Assembly: GCA_902594865.1 (NCBI GenBank)
Contig: CACJNV010000011.1
Span: 1 to 45,098, forward strand
Length of the DNA stretch: 45,098 bases
DNA from: an uncultured Pelagibacteraceae bacterium
Lineage (GTDB): Bacteria; Pseudomonadota; Alphaproteobacteria; Pelagibacterales; Pelagibacteraceae
Direction: 5' to 3'
Shown here piece after piece: positions 1 through 9,006 of the stretch. Position 1 is the first letter of the stretch, and each line of letters opens with the position of its first letter. The notes below the pieces were generated by a model that saw only the letters and a program-made list of their open reading frames with translations, ran no database searches and was not told the DNA's origin. The position numbers and the translations under genes were made by a program.

Positions 1-71
1 CTTGCACATGCTCCAATATTTTCTGAAAGTTGAGGTTTGTGTAAAATAAAAGAAATATTATTAACAGACAT
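1..71 (-). CDS. TrmJ/SpoU-family RNA methyltransferase, N-terminal fragment
   Basis: This is a gene cut by the window edge; only its first 23 codons are visible, read leftwards from an ATG at 71-69. The fragment reads M-S-V-N-N-I-S and then a block with F-I-L-H-K-P-Q-L-S-E-N-I-G-A-C-A. That block matches the strongly conserved start of the SpoU/TrmH-fold methyltransferases of the TrmJ type, where a V-x-P/H-x-P-x-x-x-x-N-I-G-x-x-A-R motif begins the knotted SAM-binding domain. Known members 2'-O-methylate tRNA position 32 or rRNA. The start codon overlaps the stop of the upstream DUF1989 gene by one base (TAATG), so translation is probably coupled. The exact substrate cannot be told from 23 residues. 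Confidence 0.7.
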   Translation of the reverse strand, partial: MSVNNISFILHKPQLSENIGACA

Positions 72-934
72 TAATCTATGCCATGATTTCTGTTATAATT
101 TGAAATAGCTGATGGTTTAATATCATTTAAATATTTAGGATTTACTGTCCAAATAGAAACTTTTAAAGGATAACATTTTGCTACATCAGATGAGTGTTCA
201 GATCCACAATCACCACCTGGACAAGCAGAAAGTGCACCTAATAAATCTGTTTCAGCAAAAAATTCTAAATAATCACCGGGTCTTACAGGGCTTGCTTTCA
301 TAAAATATTGCTTAGTATCATTGGTAAATCCAGTTAACATGAAAACATTTAATACATCATGAACTATTTTTTCTGCATTATCTAATTGAACTTTTTTTTC
401 TTTTACCAGAGCTCTTGTTAAATTTGAATGACAGCAATAATGATAATCGTTATCGCTCAAAAGTTTTGATGTATAAGGATCACATCTAGTACCAATTACA
501 TCATGAACCGATCCTCCATCTTTATCATAATCATACCAATCTAAAGTATCCCAAGTTATTGTCGCTAAAGATCTAAGATAGGGAAAACTACTAAACATTT
601 TGTCTCCAACAGAAAGATGTGTTCCATAGAGTGCTCTTGTTTTTCCTGAGTAGAATTTTTCCTCTAAATTATTTAAATTAAATAAATTTAAATCACCTAC
701 TTGAGGTCCCTCTACACTTTCAATTCTAAAAAACTCACCAAATTTAACTTCAAACGTTTTTGCATCTCTTGGAGGTATTATAACTTCCTCTTTTTTAACC
801 AAGTGTTTTCGAGCGGAATGTAATATACTTAAATTTTTTTCTTCAATATTAGTATTTGGATAACAAACTATTGGTTTTGCTCCTATTCTATCTTTTAAAT
901 CAGATGGTTTTTCTGAAAATTTTTTAATTTTCAT
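71..934 (-). CDS. DUF1989 / urea carboxylase-associated family protein
   Basis: The 287-residue protein has the layout of the DUF1989 family: a beta-rich central part with G-P-Q-V-G-D (76-81), a conserved R-C-D-P-Y (150-154), C-C-H-S-N (167-171), R-P-G-D-Y-L-E-F (218-225) and C-P-G-G-D-C (238-243). The cysteines and histidines suggest a metal site, which is inference. In some bacteria family members act beside urea or guanidine carboxylase; paired DUF1989 proteins form the carboxyguanidine deiminase there. Here the gene stands alone, with no carboxylase and no second copy in view, so that role should not be assumed. It follows cimA by 2 nt and overlaps the next gene by 1 nt, so it is probably part of a long minus-strand operon. 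The family call is firm; the function is unknown. Confidence 0.85.
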   Translation of the reverse strand: MKIKKFSEKPSDLKDRIGAKPIVCYPNTNIEEKNLSILHSARKHLVKKEEVIIPPRDAKTFEVKFGEFFRIESVEGPQVGDLNLFNLNNLEEKFYSGKTRALYGTHLSVGDKMFSSFPYLRSLATITWDTLDWYDYDKDGGSVHDVIGTRCDPYTSKLLSDNDYHYCCHSNLTRALVKEKKVQLDNAEKIVHDVLNVFMLTGFTNDTKQYFMKASPVRPGDYLEFFAETDLLGALSACPGGDCGSEHSSDVAKCYPLKVSIWTVNPKYLNDIKPSAISNYNRNHGID

Positions 935-936
935 TC

Positions 937-2538
937 TTACGAACTTCCAGGAGCTTTATCCTTAAATAACTTATAATCCAAACTATCAACAAGAGCTTTA
1001 AAGGATGCATCAATGATATTTGGTGATACTCCAATAGTAAACCAATTAACACCCTTCGAATCTGTACTTTCAATACTAACTCTTGTTACAGCTTCTGTAC
1101 CAGTATTTAAAATTCTAACTTTGTAATCAACTAGTCTTAAATCTTTTAAATATTCTGAATATTTAGCAAGCTTATTAACATTCTTTCTAATTGCATTATC
1201 TAGAGCATTAACAGGTCCGTTTCCTTGTCCTTCACACAAAATTTTATCTCCATCTACTTCTAATTGCGCTTTTGCATACGAAACTATTTCTCCTGCATTA
1301 TCTTTCTTTACCGAAACATCATATTCATTAATAGAAATATATCTTGGTATCTCCCCCATTAATCTTCGAGCTAACAACTCAAAGGACGCATCAGCACCAT
1401 CATAACTATAACCAATAAATTCCCGATCTTTAACTTCATCTAAAAGTTTTTTAATTTTTGGATCACTTTTCTCAACTTTAATTCCTATCAAATTCAATCT
1501 CGACATTATATTGGATTGTCCCGATTGATCTGAAACAACTATATTTCTAGAGTTTCCAACTTCTTCCGGATTTATATGCTCATAGGTTTTAGGATCTTTT
1601 TGAACTGCTGAAACATGCATTCCGCCCTTGTGAGAAAAAGCAGAAGCTCCAACATAAGGTAAATGTTTATTGGGTTTTCTATTTAATAACTCATCTAATA
1701 ATCTTGAGCATTGAGTTAATTTTTTTAAATTTTCTCTTTTAATATTTAGTTCAAATTTGTCTGAAAAATCTTTCTTTAAAAAAAATGAAGGAATTAATGA
1801 CATTAAATTAGCATTTCCGCATCTTTCCCCCAAACCATTGATTGTGCCCTGGACTTGTCTGACACCTGCTTGAACTGCTGCAAGACTATTAGCTACTGCA
1901 TTTTCGGTGTCATTATGAGCATGTATTCCTAAATTTTTTCCTGGAATTTGCTTGCTTACTTTAGATACAATTTCAGTTATCTCGTTTGGAAGTGTGCCGC
2001 CGTTAGTATCACACAGTATAATCCATCTAGCACCATTATCAAAAGCAGCTTTTAAACATGACATTGCATATTCTGGATTAGCTTTATATCCATCGAAAAA
2101 ATGTTCAGCATCAAACATGAACTCTTTGCCAGATTTAACAATATGTTTTGTACTTTCGCTTATATTCATTAAATTCTGTTCATTGCTTATTCCTAATGCA
2201 ACATCCACTTGAAAATCCCATGATTTTCCAAACAAGCAAACAGAAGTACTTTTTGAATTAATTAATGATGAGAGCATAGGGTCATTTTCCGCACTGTGTT
2301 CAGATTTTTTAGTCATACCAAATGCAGTTAATTTCGTTGATTTAAAATTATGATCTTTATTGAAAAACTCAGTATCGGTTGGATTTGCACCTGGCCAGCC
2401 TCCTTCAACATAATCCACACCCAATTTATCTAAAGCTGATGATATTTTTTCCTTATCATCAATTGAAAAATCTACACCTTGAGTTTGTGCTCCATCACGT
2501 AGTGTTGTGTCAAATATATAAAGTTGTTCCTTACTCAT
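937..2538 (-). CDS. cimA: (R)-citramalate synthase
   Basis: A 533-residue member of the LeuA/HMG-CoA lyase-like family. The N-terminal TIM barrel opens with F-D-T-T-L-R-D-G (9-16), the metal and substrate signature, and carries H-A-H-N-D (206-210) and G-T-I-N-G-L-G-E-R-C-G-N (231-242). The C-terminal part (about 390-533) is the LeuA-type allosteric dimer domain. The T-L-R-D-G-A-Q-T-Q-G start and the Y-V-E-G-G-W-P-G segment are typical of the citramalate synthases of COG0119 rather than isopropylmalate synthase. It condenses acetyl-CoA and pyruvate to citramalate, giving a threonine-independent entry to isoleucine. Its ATG overlaps the cysS stop as ATGA, so the two are translationally coupled. 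Feedback by isoleucine is known for the family but not visible here. Confidence 0.9.
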   Translation of the reverse strand: MSKEQLYIFDTTLRDGAQTQGVDFSIDDKEKISSALDKLGVDYVEGGWPGANPTDTEFFNKDHNFKSTKLTAFGMTKKSEHSAENDPMLSSLINSKSTSVCLFGKSWDFQVDVALGISNEQNLMNISESTKHIVKSGKEFMFDAEHFFDGYKANPEYAMSCLKAAFDNGARWIILCDTNGGTLPNEITEIVSKVSKQIPGKNLGIHAHNDTENAVANSLAAVQAGVRQVQGTINGLGERCGNANLMSLIPSFFLKKDFSDKFELNIKRENLKKLTQCSRLLDELLNRKPNKHLPYVGASAFSHKGGMHVSAVQKDPKTYEHINPEEVGNSRNIVVSDQSGQSNIMSRLNLIGIKVEKSDPKIKKLLDEVKDREFIGYSYDGADASFELLARRLMGEIPRYISINEYDVSVKKDNAGEIVSYAKAQLEVDGDKILCEGQGNGPVNALDNAIRKNVNKLAKYSEYLKDLRLVDYKVRILNTGTEAVTRVSIESTDSKGVNWFTIGVSPNIIDASFKALVDSLDYKLFKDKAPGSS

Positions 2539-3890
2539 TTAAATTTCCAAGTCGTTTTACCATCTTTATCTTCTATTAAAACACCTTTATCTAAAAGCTC
2601 ATTTCTAATTTTATCAGCTTCTTCGTAATTTTTGTTCTCTCTAGCCTTATTTCTTTCCTGAATTTTTTGTAAAATTTCTTTTTCAGAAATTAAAGCTTTG
2701 CTAATTTTAAATTTTAGCCAATTTTCTTTACTTTCATTTAATAGTCCTACAAATTGACAAGCAGAAACAAATAAAGATTTATCTTCATTGTTACCTTTTT
2801 GTGCTTTGTCATATAATTGATGTAAATTAGCAATATATCCAGGAGTGTTTAAATCATCGTAAAGTGGCTCAAGAATTTCATCAGAAACCTTTGAATTATT
2901 TTCAATATCTAAATATGAATTGTACCATTTATTTATCGTGTTTTGACAGTCGTCCAAAAGTTTATCATTCCAATCTAATGGTTGTTTATAATGCGCGCTT
3001 AGTAAAGCTAATCTTAAAACTTGACCACTTATCTTGTTTCTAAAATCTTTTATTTTCAAAATATTTCCCTGAGACTTAGCCATCTTTTCATTAGACATAG
3101 TGATGAATGCATTATGCATCCAAAATTTTGCAAATATTTTTGTATCATTTGCGCATCTTGATTGAGCTATTTCATTTTCATGATGAGGAAATAACAAATC
3201 TATACCACCACCATGAACATCAAACTCATCTCCTAAAAATTTCTTTGACATTGCAGAACACTCTAAATGCCATCCTGGTCTTCCTTTTCCCCATGGAGAT
3301 TCCCATGATGGTTCATCATCTTCCGAAGGTTTCCATAAAACAAAATCTTCTGAATTTTTTTTATTTTCACTGACTTCTACTCTTGATCCAGCAATAAGTT
3401 CATCTAATTTTTTATTTGATAGTTGACCATAATTCTTGAATTTTTTAACCTCAAAATAAACATGCTTATTATTTTCATAAGCAAATCCTTTTTTTATTAA
3501 TTCAGAAATCATTTCAATCATCAAATCTATATGTTCTGTTGCTTTAGGTTGATGAGTTGGTTCTTCACAATTTAAGTAATGACAATCTTCACTAAAACTT
3601 TTAGTTACCTTGCTTGTTAATTCTGAAATTGAAATATTATTTTCTTTTGAAGATTTAATAATTTTATCATCTACATCAGTAATATTTCGTACATAAGTAA
3701 CTTTAGGATAATTTTTTTTAAAAATTTTAAATAGAATATCAAATACAACTATTGGTCTTGCGTTCCCTATATGGGGATCATCATAAACGGTCGGACCACA
3801 TACATACATTCTAATGTTACTTTTATCTAGTGGAACAAACTTTTCTTTTTTATTTGTTAGATTGTTTGTTAAAAAAATATCTTTACTCAT
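2535..3890 (-). CDS. cysS: Cysteinyl-tRNA synthetase
   Basis: A 451-residue class I aminoacyl-tRNA synthetase that charges tRNA-Cys. The Rossmann catalytic core shows the zinc ligand Cys in Y-V-C-G-P-T-V-Y (C31), a HIGH-type motif H-I-G-N (40-43), the W-H-L-E-C-S block with C211, the H-H-E-N-E block (236-240) and a KMSKS-type loop K-M-A-K-S (269-273). The C-terminal end carries the short helical A-R-x-x-K-x-Y-x-x-A-D-x-I-R anticodon-side motif. Length is close to the usual 460. It lies 45 nt downstream of nadE, separated by a possible hairpin terminator, and overlaps cimA by 4 nt. Confidence 0.96.
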   Translation of the reverse strand: MSKDIFLTNNLTNKKEKFVPLDKSNIRMYVCGPTVYDDPHIGNARPIVVFDILFKIFKKNYPKVTYVRNITDVDDKIIKSSKENNISISELTSKVTKSFSEDCHYLNCEEPTHQPKATEHIDLMIEMISELIKKGFAYENNKHVYFEVKKFKNYGQLSNKKLDELIAGSRVEVSENKKNSEDFVLWKPSEDDEPSWESPWGKGRPGWHLECSAMSKKFLGDEFDVHGGGIDLLFPHHENEIAQSRCANDTKIFAKFWMHNAFITMSNEKMAKSQGNILKIKDFRNKISGQVLRLALLSAHYKQPLDWNDKLLDDCQNTINKWYNSYLDIENNSKVSDEILEPLYDDLNTPGYIANLHQLYDKAQKGNNEDKSLFVSACQFVGLLNESKENWLKFKISKALISEKEILQKIQERNKARENKNYEEADKIRNELLDKGVLIEDKDGKTTWKFK

Positions 3891-3904
3891 TATTTTAGGA
3901 ATAT

Positions 3905-3933
3905 ACTTAAAAAATAGATTTGTGAATCTATTT
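3905..3933 (-). terminator. Possible weak intrinsic terminator between nadE and cysS
   Basis: A perfect 9-bp inverted repeat (3912-3920 and 3925-3933) encloses a 4-base loop. On the minus strand it is followed by a run of six T (3914-3909), three of which belong to the stem. It sits 2 nt downstream of the nadE stop and before cysS. The stem has only two G-C pairs, so it would be a weak terminator or simply an mRNA 3'-end hairpin. Confidence 0.35.
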
Positions 3934-3935
3934 GA

Positions 3936-4673
3936 TTAATTTGGAATTTTGCATACAGGAATTGGCTCCATTTTATGCAAATTTTGTTTTCTAATTGTTT
4001 CGTATTTAGCTCGATTAGCTGAATTAGGATTGTCCATTGCTTCTTCTAATTCTTCATATTTTAGCCCAAGTTGACCCTCATCAGTTCTTCCATCGTCCCA
4101 TAAACCATCCGTGGGGGCCGCATCTATAATTTCTTTTAAAATTCCAAGTTCTTTCCCAAGTTCCCAAACTTCAGTTTTATTACAATCAGCTATAGGAGAT
4201 ATATCTACACCGCCATCTCCGTATTTTGTGTAAAACCCAACACCAAAATCTTCAACTTTATTTCCAGTTCCAACTACTATTCCTTTATTAGCTGCAGCCA
4301 CTTGATAAAGCGTTGTCATTCTCAATCTAGCTCTAGAGTTCGCCATTCCATGTTCATTATCAAATTTTGATAAACTGGAACTAAAAGCTAAAAATAACTC
4401 ATCTAAATTGATAGTATGTGCCTCGACATTTTTAAAATTTTTAACTAACCAATCTTGATGCTTTAAACTTAAATCATGTTGATGTGATTTCTGTTTGATT
4501 GGCATTGACAATACAATAGTTTTTAAACCTGTCATTGCGCTTAATGTACTAGAAACTGACGAATCTATTCCTCCAGAAATTCCTATAACCAATGACTCTG
4601 CCTTGCTTGGCATATTATTTGCATAATCTTTAATCCAATTAGAAATAAAATTTACTTTTTCTGAAGTATTCAT
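3936..4673 (-). CDS. nadE: NAD synthetase (ammonia-dependent type)
   Basis: A 245-residue N-type ATP pyrophosphatase that amidates deamido-NAD to NAD. The P-loop S-G-G-I-D-S-S lies at 33-39. The later block has G-T-G-N-K-V-E-D-F-G-V-G-F-Y-T-K-Y-G-D-G-G-V-D with the conserved D-I-S-P-I-A-D that follows. The protein lacks the roughly 300-residue N-terminal nitrilase domain found in glutamine-dependent NAD synthetases, so ammonia should be the nitrogen donor unless a separate glutaminase exists. It sits between the DAHP synthase gene (38 nt upstream) and cysS. Confidence 0.93.
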   Translation of the reverse strand: MNTSEKVNFISNWIKDYANNMPSKAESLVIGISGGIDSSVSSTLSAMTGLKTIVLSMPIKQKSHQHDLSLKHQDWLVKNFKNVEAHTINLDELFLAFSSSLSKFDNEHGMANSRARLRMTTLYQVAAANKGIVVGTGNKVEDFGVGFYTKYGDGGVDISPIADCNKTEVWELGKELGILKEIIDAAPTDGLWDDGRTDEGQLGLKYEELEEAMDNPNSANRAKYETIRKQNLHKMEPIPVCKIPN

Positions 4674-4711
4674 GATTTTAAAGTATTAGATATTTGAAAT
4701 TTTACAATGTC

Positions 4712-6097
4712 TTAAGATGCCGCTCTATCTGCATTTTTAGAATAAGAGCTATTCTTTTTAATCTCATCTGAAATCAAGAAAGCTAATTCTAGAGCTTGGT
4801 TTGCATTTAGTCTTGGGTCACAATGTGTGTGATATCTTGATGATAAGTCTTTTTCGGATATCTTTTGTGCTCCACCAATACATTCTGTTACATCTTGACC
4901 AGTTAATTCTATATGTAAACCACCAGCGTAGCTTCCTTCGCTTTGGTGGCATGCAAAAACATTTTTAACTTCTTTCAACACACTGTTAAATGGTCTTGTT
5001 TTAAACCCTGTGGCTGCTTTGACTGTATTTCCATGACAGGGATCACATGACCAAATAACATTTAATCCCTCTTTTTTTATTGCCCTGATCAATTTTGGTA
5101 AAAATTTTGAAACATTATCTGCTCCAAATCTCGAAATTAGTGTAATTTTACCTTTTTCATTTTTTGGATTAATTCTATTACAAAGATTTATCAAATCATC
5201 AGCCTTTAAGGTTGGTCCACATTTTATTCCAATTGGATTTTCTATACCTCTACAAAATTCAACATGTCCTCCGTCTAATTGTCTAGTTCTGTCTCCTATC
5301 CAAACAAAATGAGCAGATGTATCATGATTTTCACCAGTAGTAGAGTCAACTCTAGTCATTGTTTCTTCAAATGGAAGTAATAAAGCTTCATGTGAAGTCC
5401 AAAAATTTACTGTTTTTAATCTTCTATTAAATTCTGATGTTATTCCACATGCATCCATAAATGATAATGCATTAGCGATATTATCTTCTAACTCTTTAAA
5501 TCTTTTTAATTCAGGAGAATTTTTAATGAAACCTAAATTCCAGTTGTGAACATTTTTAAGATCTGCAAACCCTCCATGGCAGAATGCTCTTATTAAGTTT
5601 AAAGTTGCAGCTGATTGTGAGTAAGCCTTGAATAATCTTTTAGGATCTGGAACTCTAGCCTTTTCAGTAAATTCCATGGCATTAATATTATCACCCAAAT
5701 AACTTGGTAGCTCTACACCATCTTTTATTTCAGTTGGTGCACTTCTAGGTTTTGAGAATTGTCCAGCTATTCTTCCAACTTTTACTACTGGTAATGATGC
5801 TGAGTAAGTTAAAACTAATGACATTTGTAACATTAATTTAAATGTATCTCTAATATTATCTGGATTAAATTCTGCAAAACTTTCAGCACAATCTCCACCC
5901 TGAAGTAAAAATGCTTTTCCATCCACAACATCAGCTAACTGACTTTTAAGATGTCTTGTTTCTCCAGCAAATACTAACGGAGGAAATGTTCCTATCTTAT
6001 CCAAAACTTTATCCAGTTCTTTTTTGTCTGGATATTCTGGGATATGTTTTACAGGATATTTTCTCCAACTATTTTTTTTCCAATTTTTCATATTCAA
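4712..6097 (-). CDS. 3-deoxy-7-phosphoheptulonate synthase, class II (AroAII)
   Basis: A 461-residue class II (plant/mycobacterial type) DAHP synthase. It condenses phosphoenolpyruvate and erythrose-4-phosphate in the first step of the shikimate pathway. Recognisable blocks are L-L-Q-G-G-D-C-A-E-S-F (64-74), with the metal-binding cysteine C70, then V-G-R-I-A-G-Q-F-S-K-P-R-S, W-S-C-D-P-C-H-G-N-T and E-L-T-G-Q-D-V-T-E-C. The length fits the class II family (about 450-470) and not the 350-residue class I enzymes. An internal ATG two codons in (6091) is an alternative start. It is followed by nadE on the same strand. Confidence 0.95.
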   Translation of the reverse strand: MNMKNWKKNSWRKYPVKHIPEYPDKKELDKVLDKIGTFPPLVFAGETRHLKSQLADVVDGKAFLLQGGDCAESFAEFNPDNIRDTFKLMLQMSLVLTYSASLPVVKVGRIAGQFSKPRSAPTEIKDGVELPSYLGDNINAMEFTEKARVPDPKRLFKAYSQSAATLNLIRAFCHGGFADLKNVHNWNLGFIKNSPELKRFKELEDNIANALSFMDACGITSEFNRRLKTVNFWTSHEALLLPFEETMTRVDSTTGENHDTSAHFVWIGDRTRQLDGGHVEFCRGIENPIGIKCGPTLKADDLINLCNRINPKNEKGKITLISRFGADNVSKFLPKLIRAIKKEGLNVIWSCDPCHGNTVKAATGFKTRPFNSVLKEVKNVFACHQSEGSYAGGLHIELTGQDVTECIGGAQKISEKDLSSRYHTHCDPRLNANQALELAFLISDEIKKNSSYSKNADRAAS

Positions 6098-6153
6098 CCT
6101 GAAAGTGTTTTAACAGACTCAGCTAATTATTCAATAGTGAGAGAATTAGAATT

Positions 6154-6450
6154 TTAATTAACAATGTTGCATTTTGCTGTAGTTCCAGTAATTCCAGCTG
6201 TTTTTATTTGTATTGTTCCTACTCCAGTTATTAATTCTTTTTTCATTCCAATAGGTCCGCCATTTTTTTTGTAAATTACGCATCTAATGCTGCCAAAGTG
6301 ATTTAAGTCATCAAAGGCTACAGTAACATCATGAAATATTCCTGTTATTGAAACTGTATAATCTGTAATTTCAAATGATTTTGCATTTACATTAAAAGTA
6401 AAGATTAATGAAAATAATAATGTGAGTGATGAGAACTTTAAAAATTTCAT
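6154..6450 (-). CDS. Small secreted protein, unknown function
   Basis: A 98-residue protein with a clear Sec signal peptide: K-F-L-K, a hydrophobic core to about residue 20, and a likely cleavage after N-V-N-A (residue 23). The mature part is about 75 residues, predicted beta-rich, with two cysteines (in I-R-C-V-I-Y and T-A-K-C-N-I) that could form one disulfide in the periplasm. I recognise no family. It lies between glmS and the DAHP synthase on the same strand, with 51 nt and 56 nt gaps, so it may be a separate unit. The short spacing to genes of unrelated function gives no functional hint. Confidence 0.7.
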   Translation of the reverse strand: MKFLKFSSLTLLFSLIFTFNVNAKSFEITDYTVSITGIFHDVTVAFDDLNHFGSIRCVIYKKNGGPIGMKKELITGVGTIQIKTAGITGTTAKCNIVN

Positions 6451-6501
6451 AATAAATTAAAACATAGTTTGTAAAAAGGTTAAAGATATAAAGTTGATTT
6501 A

Positions 6502-8322
6502 TTATTCAACAGTGACAGATTTAGCTAAATTTCTAGGCTTATCAATGTCATAACCTTTTTTAAGAGCAGAGTAATACGCAAGCTTTTGAAGTGGAATAGT
6601 CAAAAGGAACGGAAGTAAGTCATCATTTGTATTCTCAACTTCAATAGTTTCCCAAATATTTTCTGAAACAACTTCATCTTTACTTTTGTTAGTTATTAAT
6701 AATACCTTTGCTCCTCTGGCAATCACTTCCTGCATATTCGAAATTGTTTTTTTATAATAATTATCTCTAGGAGCTAAAACTACTACGGGCATTCCCTCTT
6801 CAATTAAAGCTAATGGCCCATGTTTCATTTCTCCCGCTGGATATCCTTCAGCATGAACATATGAAAGTTCTTTAAGTTTTAGTGCACCTTCTAAAGCTAT
6901 TGGATATGAATAACCTCTTCCTAAAAACATAGAGCCTTTTGCCTCGTTAAATGTTGAGGATATTGCCTGGATGTCATTATCATGAAGTAATGTTTTCTCT
7001 ATTAAGCCAGGCAAAGCTTTTAAGTCTTTAAGTTTTTCTTGGTATTGTTTTTTTTCTATTTCATTTCTCATTGATCCAAGTTTTAAAGCTAAAATATATA
7101 AAACAAGTATTTGACCTAGAAATGCTTTTGTTGATGCAACTCCTATTTCAGGACCACAATGAATTGGTAAAACAAAATTGGAATCTCTTGCTATTGAGCT
7201 TTCGATTACATTAACCACAGCACATGTCTTCATACTGTTTTTATTACATATATCTAAAGCTGCATAAGTATCTGCAGTCTCACCTGATTGTGAAACAAAG
7301 ATGTATAAAGTGTCTTTTTTAAATCTATTTTTTCTGTATCTAAATTCTGACGCTATATCTATGTTTACATCTAAAGTTGTAAGTTCCTCAAACCAATATT
7401 TGGCCATTAAACAAGAATGGTATGCAGTTCCACATCCGATTAAAGTTATTGAATTAATCTCTTCAATTTTCCATGGAAAATTAAAAATATTTATCTCTTT
7501 GTTTACATTATCTACGTATTCTTTTATTCCAGTTTTAATTGTTGTTGGTTGTTCTTCAATTTCTTTTGCCATAAAATGTTTGAAATCACCTTTGTCATAA
7601 CTTGCTTCATCTGATGATAATTCTAATATTTTTTTATTAACTTTTTTCCCTTCTTCATTAAAAAAAATAACTTGATCCTTTTTTACAAAACAGAATTCAC
7701 CATCATCAAGATACGTAATCTTATTCGTCATAGATTTCAAAGCATAAGAGTCTGATCCTAGATAATTTTCATTTGGACCATAGCCAACAGCTAACGGTGA
7801 TCCTCTTCTAGCACCAACTATTAAGTCTGGCATCTCTTTAAAAACAATTCCAAGAGCAAAGCTGCCATGGAGTTGTTTTAATGTTTTTGTTATAGCTTCC
7901 TCAAGTTCTGAAGTTTTTAAATTTTCTGTTATTAAATGAACGATTACTTCGGTATCTGTCTGTGATTTAAATTTATGACCTTTGTTAACTAAATGTTTTT
8001 TTAATATTGTAGAGTTTTCAATAATTCCATTGTGAACTACTGATACATTATGAGAGGAATGAGGATGTGCATTTAAACTATTAGGAATTCCATGAGTAGC
8101 CCATCTTACATGCCCTATACCAATGTTTCCTCTTAAGTTTTTTAAATCAAAATTATTTTCTAATTTATCTACTCTTCCCTCAGATTTTATTTCATTAATT
8201 TCACCATCTGAAAGTGTAGCTATACCTGCTGAATCATATCCTCTGTATTCTAATTTTTTTAATGAATTAATTATATTTGCAGAAACAGGTTTGTTACTTG
8301 ATATTCCAATAATTCCACACAT
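6502..8322 (-). CDS. glmS: Glutamine-fructose-6-phosphate aminotransferase (isomerizing)
   Basis: A 606-residue enzyme making glucosamine-6-phosphate for peptidoglycan and LPS. The N-terminal Ntn glutaminase starts M-C-G-I-I-G, so Cys2 becomes the nucleophile after Met removal, and R-G-Y-D-S-A-G follows near residue 30. Two SIS domains follow: the first with S-Q-S-G-E-T-A-D-T around 345, the second with E-G-A-L-K-L-K-E-L-S-Y and G-E-M-K-H-G-P around 475-500. The C-terminus D-K-P-R-N-L-A-K-S-V-T-V-E is canonical. It begins 3 nt after the stop of the GlmU-type acetyltransferase, so the pair forms a UDP-GlcNAc module. No glmS ribozyme is possible in that 3-nt gap. Confidence 0.97.
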   Translation of the reverse strand: MCGIIGISSNKPVSANIINSLKKLEYRGYDSAGIATLSDGEINEIKSEGRVDKLENNFDLKNLRGNIGIGHVRWATHGIPNSLNAHPHSSHNVSVVHNGIIENSTILKKHLVNKGHKFKSQTDTEVIVHLITENLKTSELEEAITKTLKQLHGSFALGIVFKEMPDLIVGARRGSPLAVGYGPNENYLGSDSYALKSMTNKITYLDDGEFCFVKKDQVIFFNEEGKKVNKKILELSSDEASYDKGDFKHFMAKEIEEQPTTIKTGIKEYVDNVNKEINIFNFPWKIEEINSITLIGCGTAYHSCLMAKYWFEELTTLDVNIDIASEFRYRKNRFKKDTLYIFVSQSGETADTYAALDICNKNSMKTCAVVNVIESSIARDSNFVLPIHCGPEIGVASTKAFLGQILVLYILALKLGSMRNEIEKKQYQEKLKDLKALPGLIEKTLLHDNDIQAISSTFNEAKGSMFLGRGYSYPIALEGALKLKELSYVHAEGYPAGEMKHGPLALIEEGMPVVVLAPRDNYYKKTISNMQEVIARGAKVLLITNKSKDEVVSENIWETIEVENTNDDLLPFLLTIPLQKLAYYSALKKGYDIDKPRNLAKSVTVE

Positions 8323-8325
8323 AAA

Positions 8326-8937
8326 TTATTTTTTCTTTCTTTTGTAATTCTTAACCTCTAATTGTGGTGACCTTGTAAGTGCCAAAGATTTTTTTCTAAC
8401 ATTCTTTGTTATTACTGATCCAGCTCCAACAATACTATTTTTATTTATAGTTATTGGAGCAACCAAAGAAGAGTTTGAACCTATAAATACTTTATCTTTA
8501 ATATTTGTTTTATTCTTGTTTACTCCGTCATAATTACAAGTAATTGTACCTGCTCCAATATTTACTGATTTTCCTATTTGAGCATCTCCCACATAAGATA
8601 AATGATTAACTTTAGATTTATTTCCTAAAGTACTTTTTTTAATCTCTACAAAATTACCTACTTTGGATCCTTCTTTTAAAATTGTATTGGGTCTAATTCT
8701 GGCATATGGACCAATCTCAACTTTATTCTCAATTTTACATGACTCTAAATGTGAAAAAGATTTTATAATTACATTGTTTCCGATTTTAACCTTAGAACCA
8801 ATAACGACATAAGGTTCTATGGTTACATTATTTCCAATCTTAGTATCTTGAGAAAAGAAAATAGTTTCAGGGCCAATCATCTTTACTCCTGATTCTATAA
8901 ATTTTTCTCTAAGTTTTTTTTGATTTAAAACTTTCAT
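8326..8937 (-). CDS. Stand-alone GlmU C-terminal acetyltransferase domain
   Basis: A 203-residue left-handed beta-helix protein built of hexapeptide repeats, matching only the C-terminal half of bifunctional GlmU. It keeps the acetyltransferase signature [12 protein letters not shown] (111-122), with H112 at the position of the catalytic base, then [13 protein letters not shown] (126-138) and F-I-G-S-N (151-155). The whole N-terminal uridylyltransferase domain (about 230 residues with G-x-G-T-R-M) is absent. The start lies in the region equivalent to the linker helix, and upstream DNA holds a divergent gene, so this is not a frameshift artefact. Expected role: glucosamine-1-phosphate N-acetyltransferase, paired with glmS. 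The uridylyltransferase must be encoded elsewhere. Confidence 0.85.
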   Translation of the reverse strand: MKVLNQKKLREKFIESGVKMIGPETIFFSQDTKIGNNVTIEPYVVIGSKVKIGNNVIIKSFSHLESCKIENKVEIGPYARIRPNTILKEGSKVGNFVEIKKSTLGNKSKVNHLSYVGDAQIGKSVNIGAGTITCNYDGVNKNKTNIKDKVFIGSNSSLVAPITINKNSIVGAGSVITKNVRKKSLALTRSPQLEVKNYKRKKK

Positions 8938-9006
8938 TTAGAACTGATTTACATTAAGTATATGAGTTGATTAATTCACAATTTATTTCTTTAAAATACT
9001 TTTATA

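Noticed and set aside
1952..2212. 86-codon open frame opposite cimA
   Set aside because: Shadow frame over the conserved TIM-barrel of cimA; no independent signal.
8326..8937. Frameshifted or truncated full-length glmU
   Set aside because: The DNA upstream of the start holds a divergent phosphatase gene within 70 nt, so there is no remnant of the missing domain.
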